Positions 61,052 through 64,000 of a stretch of DNA of 64,000 bases are shown here, in pieces. Made by a program: the position numbers and the translations under genes. The notes under the pieces were generated by a model. It ran no database searches and was not told the DNA's origin. It saw only the letters and a list, made by a program, of their open reading frames with translations. The stretch covers positions 1-64,000 of the forward strand of contig JAFAER010000050.1 of NCBI GenBank assembly GCA_023423895.1, given 5' to 3'. Each line of letters begins with the position of its first letter. The first letter of the stretch is position 1. Source of the stretch: Pseudomonadota bacterium. Lineage in GTDB: Bacteria > Myxococcota_A > Polyangia > Polyangiales > Polyangiaceae.

Positions 61052-63663
61052 AGAACGACACCAAAGACGCCACGCTCGTCGGCGTCCCCTCGCGCTCCGG
61101 CGCTCGTTCACGCGCACTTCGCCTCCTTACCGGTACGGTCGACCTCGCCGCCGGACGGCCGTGGCTCGTCGTCTTCGTTGCGCTGCTGCTGCTTGCGGCG
61201 TGCGGAGCCTACGCGCGCGGGATCGACGTGCGCTCCGACCTGGCAGAGCTCCTGCCACGCGACAGCCCTGCGTTTCGCGCCTTCGAGCACCAGGCCGGGC
61301 GCGCCGGCGGCAGCTCGATGCTGATCGCGATCGTCTCCTCGCCGTCGCGCGAGACGAACGAACGGTATGTCGATGCGCTCGCCGGACGTCTCGACGAGGT
61401 CCAGCGGCGGCGGCCGGATCTCGTTTCGTACGTCGAGAGCGGGACGCGCGACGTCCGCGCCTACTACGAAGCGAACAAGTGGCTCTACGCGGATCTCGAC
61501 GAGCTCGAGCGAATCGACGCGGACCTCGATCGGCAGATCGCGATCCGGAGCGGCATGGTCGAAGACCTCCTCGCCGAGGACGCTCCGCGAGCGCCGAGCA
61601 TGCCCGCACCGGTAGCGGAGCCGGTCGCTGCGGGCTCTCAGGCCTCCGTGAAGAAGGACGCGCTCGGCCTTTCCGAGGCGCTCGCCCGCTGGAAGGAGCA
61701 CGTCCACAGTAAGGATTCCTTTCCGAGCGGGTACTTCGCCGCGCGCGACGGAACGCTCCTCGGCGTTCGTGTCGCGTCGAACGCATCGCTCGGCGGGTCC
61801 CTCGGCGACGAGCTGCTCGCGGAGGTACGGCAGATCACCGATGAGCTCTCGCGCGCCCCCGAATACGCGGGAGTGACCGTCGGCTTCACGGGGGACATCG
61901 CCAGCGCCGCAGGTGAGAAGAAGGCCCTCGTGAACGAGGCCGTCGGCGCGACTGCGATCGCGGTGGCGATCATCCTCTTGTCGATCGTCCTCTACTTCCG
62001 CTCGGGATGGGCGCTCGTCGTCATCGGCATCCCTGTCGCGTTCGGGGTGAGCGCGGCGTATGCGTTTGCACGCTTCACCTTCGGCTACGTGAACGCGGCG
62101 GGTGCGTTCCTCGGCGCCATCATCGTCGGGAACGGGATCAACTATCCGATCGTCCTCTTCGCGCGATACCGCGAGTTCCGCGCGCTCGGGATGCCCGCCG
62201 ACGTCGCGCGCCGCGAGGCAGTCGTCAATGCGCTACGCGCCGAGCTCGTCGGAGCCTGCGTCGCCGCGATCGCGTACGGGTCGCTGGCGGTGACGGAGTT
62301 CCGCGGCTTCCGCCAGTTCGGCCTCATCGGCTTCGTCGGCATGCTTCTCGTGTGGCTCAGCATCGTCCCCCTGGTCCCGGCGATCATCGTGTTGACGGAG
62401 CGCGTTCGTCGCTCGACGCGAAAGCACGCTGCATCCGGAGCGCCGGGCGCGCTCGCACGCGCAGTCGGACGGTGGACGACGTCGTCACCGCGCCTGTTCG
62501 TCGCGATCGGTACGCTCGGTACGCTCGTCGCGCTCGCTCACCTGCCCGGCTGGATCGTCGACCCGTGGGAGTACGACTTCGGAAAGCTCGGTTCGCGATC
62601 GAGCGACGTCAGCGGCGCGGGAGAGTGGTCGAACAAGGCCAACGAAGTCTTCGGCGGAAAGATGAACATCGCCGGCGCGCTGATGATCGCAGACGCTCCC
62701 GAACAGGTTCCTCTCCTGAAGAGGCAGATCCTCGACAACGACGCGCGCGATCCTCAGGGACGGATGATCGCCGACATCACGACGGTCGACGATGCGCTTC
62801 CCGGCGACGCCGAGCTCCAGCGACGAAAGCTCGAGGTGCTCGACCGCATCCGCGAGCGCCTCACGCCCCGCGTGCTCGCGAGCCTCGATGACGCGGAGCG
62901 CGCGACCGTCGACGAGGCCGTCCCACCAGGGTCGTTGGGGGTCCTCGAGCCCGCCGACCTGCCCGGTCTCTTACGCCGCCGCTTCACGGAGCGCAGCGGA
63001 CGCCTCGGAACGGTCTTCTACGTGAAGCCGCGCAACGACGTCGTGTTCGCCGACGGCCACAATCACATCCGGCTGTCTCGGACGACCGACAACGTTCGTC
63101 TCCCGGACGGCACCGTCGTGATGACGGCGAGCCGCTCGACGATCTTCGCCGAGCTCCTGTCGTCGCTGCGACGCGACGGTCCGCTCGCGAGCGTGGTCTC
63201 GTTCGGAGCGGTCGCCGTGGTCGTTTTCATCTTCGCGCGAGACCTGCGCGTGGCGGTCGCTGTCCTCGGCGCGCTCCTACTAGGCGTCTCGTGGCTGCTC
63301 GGCTTTGCCGCGGGCACCGGCGCACGGCTCGACTACGTGAGCTTCATCGCCCTTCCGATCACCTTCGGCATCGCCTCCGAGTATCCGTTCAACCTCGCCG
63401 ATCGCGTGCGGCTCCTGGAAGGTGACGTCGAGGCGGCGGTCACGCGATCGGGCGGCCCCGTGCTGCTGTGCAGCTTCACGACGATCGTCGGCTACGGCTC
63501 GCTGCTACTCTCCGACTTCCAGGCGCTCGCGTCCTTCGGCAAGCTCGCTGTCGTCGGCGAGATCGCCTGCGTGTTCGCAGCCGTCTTCGTCATGCCCTCC
63601 GTGCTCGTCCTGATGCAGCGGCGCCGGCCCGCACGAGACGTTCAGCGCAGAGGCTTGGCGTAG
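61048..63663 (+). CDS. RND/MMPL-family transporter (HpnN-like)
   Basis: The 871-residue protein is two-fold symmetric. One helix at about 38-55 is followed by a large soluble loop with LAELLPRDSPAFRAFEH, then five helices (about 300-460). A second copy follows, with helices at about 490-520 and 715-860. This is the MMPL/HpnN arrangement, which moves lipids such as hopanoids from the inner to the outer membrane. The substrate is unknown. It is coupled to the GT87 gene, which suggests a glycosylated lipid. The 3' end overlaps the convergent DUF218 gene by 22 bases. Confidence 0.87.
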   Translation: MKNDTKDATLVGVPSRSGARSRALRLLTGTVDLAAGRPWLVVFVALLLLAACGAYARGIDVRSDLAELLPRDSPAFRAFEHQAGRAGGSSMLIAIVSSPSRETNERYVDALAGRLDEVQRRRPDLVSYVESGTRDVRAYYEANKWLYADLDELERIDADLDRQIAIRSGMVEDLLAEDAPRAPSMPAPVAEPVAAGSQASVKKDALGLSEALARWKEHVHSKDSFPSGYFAARDGTLLGVRVASNASLGGSLGDELLAEVRQITDELSRAPEYAGVTVGFTGDIASAAGEKKALVNEAVGATAIAVAIILLSIVLYFRSGWALVVIGIPVAFGVSAAYAFARFTFGYVNAAGAFLGAIIVGNGINYPIVLFARYREFRALGMPADVARREAVVNALRAELVGACVAAIAYGSLAVTEFRGFRQFGLIGFVGMLLVWLSIVPLVPAIIVLTERVRRSTRKHAASGAPGALARAVGRWTTSSPRLFVAIGTLGTLVALAHLPGWIVDPWEYDFGKLGSRSSDVSGAGEWSNKANEVFGGKMNIAGALMIADAPEQVPLLKRQILDNDARDPQGRMIADITTVDDALPGDAELQRRKLEVLDRIRERLTPRVLASLDDAERATVDEAVPPGSLGVLEPADLPGLLRRRFTERSGRLGTVFYVKPRNDVVFADGHNHIRLSRTTDNVRLPDGTVVMTASRSTIFAELLSSLRRDGPLASVVSFGAVAVVVFIFARDLRVAVAVLGALLLGVSWLLGFAAGTGARLDYVSFIALPITFGIASEYPFNLADRVRLLEGDVEAAVTRSGGPVLLCSFTTIVGYGSLLLSDFQALASFGKLAVVGEIACVFAAVFVMPSVLVLMQRRRPARDVQRRGLA

Positions 63664-64000
63664 CCCTGGAAGCGGTAGATGTGGAGGCCCGCCATCTCGC
63701 GGATCGTGGCCGTGGAGTGCGCGAGGTACGCGACGCGAGGCAGCCAGGAGCCTGCTCCAGGGCTGTGCTGGGCGTGCGCCCGGAAGTCGACGGCGAGGCG
63801 ATCGACCTTCATCCCCACGGCTTCGAAGCACTCGGCGGCACGGGGCATGTGGAACGCGCTCGTCACGATGAGGACCTTCTGGAAGCCGCGCTCGTTCACG
63901 ATCCGCTGCGAGTACACGGCGTTCTCGCGCGTGTTGCGCGCCTCGTCCTCGAGGATGACGCGTGACGGGTCGACTCCCCATGCGACGATCTGACGGGCGA
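63642..64000 (-). CDS. DUF218 (YdcF/ElyC) family protein, cut by the window end
   Basis: The C-terminal part is 119 codons, from base 64000 to the stop at 63642. It carries the family's ARNTRENA motif, then VLIVTSAFHMPRAAECFEAVG, matching the SanA/YdcF/ElyC group also represented at 37464-38105. The start lies beyond the window. Its 3' end overlaps the RND transporter gene by 22 bases on the opposite strand. Confidence 0.75.
   Translation of the reverse strand, partial: ARQIVAWGVDPSRVILEDEARNTRENAVYSQRIVNERGFQKVLIVTSAFHMPRAAECFEAVGMKVDRLAVDFRAHAQHSPGAGSWLPRVAYLAHSTATIREMAGLHIYRFQGYAKPLR

Noticed and set aside
1..64000. Mobile element, prophage or defence island
   Set aside because: No transposase, integrase, restriction, toxin-antitoxin or phage gene could be recognised on either strand.

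Overview
The window is GC-rich bacterial chromosome. The content points to Myxococcota, probably a Polyangia-type lineage. The evidence is the number of secreted lipoproteins with low-complexity Asp/Ser/Ala/Pro/Gly linkers, eukaryote-like Ser/Thr kinases with HRD-DFG motifs, two proteins with a MYXO-CTERM-like tail (small-residue segment, membrane helix, Arg cluster), a von Willebrand C-like domain, and genes packed on both strands with few long gaps. This assignment is inference; I see no rRNA, tRNA or other marker that would fix it. I see no transposase, integrase, phage gene or CRISPR array, so this looks like ordinary chromosome rather than an island.

Layout. 0.1-6 kb (minus): a flotillin/SPFH protein, a trypsin-fold lipoprotein that has lost two of its three catalytic residues, an MpaB-type oxygenase, and a YqiJ-like OB-fold membrane protein. 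6-8 kb: a two-helix ion-channel-like protein, a Bax-inhibitor-1 protein and a membrane protein with a RING-like zinc module. 8-18 kb: envelope lipoproteins, a first L,D-transpeptidase, a Ser/Thr kinase, and GYF_2 and PEGA-like proteins. 18-28 kb: a TerB/DUF697-like protein, malic enzyme, a CAP-domain lipoprotein, an OPA-type MFS antiporter, a second L,D-transpeptidase, S-formylglutathione hydrolase and a BON-SRPBCC fusion. 28-40 kb: alcohol dehydrogenase, a DUF362 lipoprotein, a long inverted-repeat element, a barrel protein, a surface-repeat protein, a second kinase, a divergent peptide deformylase, a TrmY-like methyltransferase, an alpha/alpha-barrel protein with a small membrane partner, and a DUF218 protein.

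40-50 kb: a VWC lipoprotein, coiled-coil and Cys-rich surface proteins, a lipoprotein pyroglutamyl-peptidase, then a minus-strand run of acyl-CoA dehydrogenase, a DUF6183-like protein, a HemQ/chlorite-dismutase-like protein, a His-rich FmdE-like lipoprotein and a four-helix membrane protein. 50-64 kb: an APH-type phosphotransferase, an aminotransferase, a PD40 propeller lipoprotein, an overlapping ferritin-like DUF455 and ATP-grasp pair, a metallophosphoesterase coupled to a TPR-like lipoprotein, a Tat esterase, a GT87 glycosyltransferase coupled to an HpnN-like RND transporter, and a DUF218 gene cut by the window end.

Co-operation. The firmest functional units are the pairs with 4-base or longer overlaps: ACAD/DUF6183, HemQ/FmdE, DUF455/ATP-grasp, phosphoesterase/TPR lipoprotein, GT87/RND and alpha-alpha barrel/small membrane protein. 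Overall the window is dominated by cell-envelope functions: wall cross-linking, lipoproteins, barrels, and lipid or glycan handling. Strong hairpins sit in gaps after several genes, usually without a T-tract.
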